This document shows, in pieces, positions 5,063 through 5,451 of a stretch of DNA of 5,451 nt (position 1 is the first letter of the stretch; every line of letters begins with the position of its first letter). Source of the stretch: CAYXOX01 sp964466745 (GTDB lineage Bacteria > Pseudomonadota > Alphaproteobacteria > Rhodobacterales > Rhodobacteraceae). The notes beneath the pieces are model-generated. The model did not search any database and was not told where the DNA came from. It worked only from the letters and a program-made list of their open reading frames with translations. The stretch lies in NCBI GenBank assembly GCA_964466745.1, contig CAYXOX010000177.1:1-5451 (forward strand). The letters are read 5' to 3'. The position numbers and the translations under genes were made by a program.

Positions 5063-5451
5063 ATGGCAACGGCAGATCTTCTGACCATGGATCCCAAGAA
5101 ATCGGCAGACCGCCAGAAGGCGCTCGACAGCGCGCTGGCGCAGATCGAGCGGCAGTTCGGCAAGGGCTCGATCATGAAGCTCGGCGGCGACAGCCCGCTG
5201 CAGGAGATCGAAGCCGTTTCAACGGGTTCGCTCGGCCTCGACATCGCGCTGGGCATCGGCGGGCTGCCCAAGGGCCGGATCATCGAGATCTACGGCCCCG
5301 AGAGCTCGGGCAAGACGACTCTGACGCTGCATTGCGTCGCCGAGGAGCAGAAGAAGGGCGGCGTGTGCGCCTTCGTCGATGCCGAGCACGCGCTCGACCC
5401 GGGCTATGCACGCAAGCTCGGCGTGAAGCTCGAGGAGCTTTTGATCTCCCA
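5063..5451 (+). CDS. recA: RecA recombinase, N-terminal part (partial)
   Basis: The gene runs off the right edge after 129 full codons, about a third of the usual 350-odd residues. RecA forms ATP-dependent filaments on single-stranded DNA, pairs homologous strands and activates LexA self-cleavage. The N-terminal helix region (about residues 11-40: QKALDSALAQIERQFGKGSI) that contacts the neighbouring protomer is present. So are the segment STGSLGLDIALGIGGLPKGR, the Walker A loop GPESSGKTT at 78-86, and the catalytic glutamate Glu108 in DAEHALDP (E. coli Glu96). It begins MATADLLTMD, slightly longer than E. coli RecA at the N-terminus. Start at ATG 5063 is supported by AAGGAA at proper spacing; ATG 5087 is a weaker alternative. 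A LexA operator upstream indicates SOS control. The sequence is intact up to the edge. Confidence 0.98.
   Translation, partial: MATADLLTMDPKKSADRQKALDSALAQIERQFGKGSIMKLGGDSPLQEIEAVSTGSLGLDIALGIGGLPKGRIIEIYGPESSGKTTLTLHCVAEEQKKGGVCAFVDAEHALDPGYARKLGVKLEELLIS

Overview
The window is chromosomal DNA of very high GC content, about 70% or more in the genes. It looks like an alphaproteobacterium, most likely of the Rhodobacterales/Rhodobacteraceae type. The reasons are a CckA-type hybrid histidine kinase, a RecA beginning MATADLLTMD, a direct-repeat LexA operator (GAAC-N7-GAAC) in front of recA, a perfect CtrA box in front of cckA, and a guaB-rsmB-cckA...recA layout. The order assignment rests on remembered family resemblance, not on a search.

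Layout. Bases 1-34 hold the last ten codons and stop of a plus-strand gene recognised as guaB (IMP dehydrogenase). After a GC-rich spacer comes a plus-strand RsmB/NOP-family RNA m5C methyltransferase (161-1324). A short regulatory gap (1325-1450) contains a terminator-like hairpin and a full CtrA site, TTAA-N7-TTAAC. Then follows cckA (1451-4084): a membrane-anchored PAS-PAS-PAS-HisKA-HATPase-receiver kinase. A 168-bp GC-rich gap separates it from a convergent minus-strand sulfotransferase (4253-4849). A divergent intergenic region (4850-5062), whose recA-proximal half is only about half GC, carries the SOS operator and recA signals. The first 129 codons of recA (5063-5451, cut by the window edge) complete the window.

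How the parts fit. CckA is the top kinase of the CckA-ChpT-CtrA phosphorelay, which in Rhodobacterales governs motility, gene transfer agent production and related traits. The CtrA box upstream of cckA suggests that the output regulator feeds back on its own kinase. RecA is the recombinase and SOS co-protease, and the LexA operator upstream suggests standard SOS autoregulation. The methyltransferase and guaB are housekeeping genes. The small sulfotransferase between cckA and recA has no obvious functional link to its neighbours.

I see no mobile element, CRISPR array, RNA gene or clearly new multi-gene system here. The most informative signals are regulatory: the CtrA box and the LexA box. Many long open frames on the opposite strand and in other frames are by-products of the extreme GC bias.
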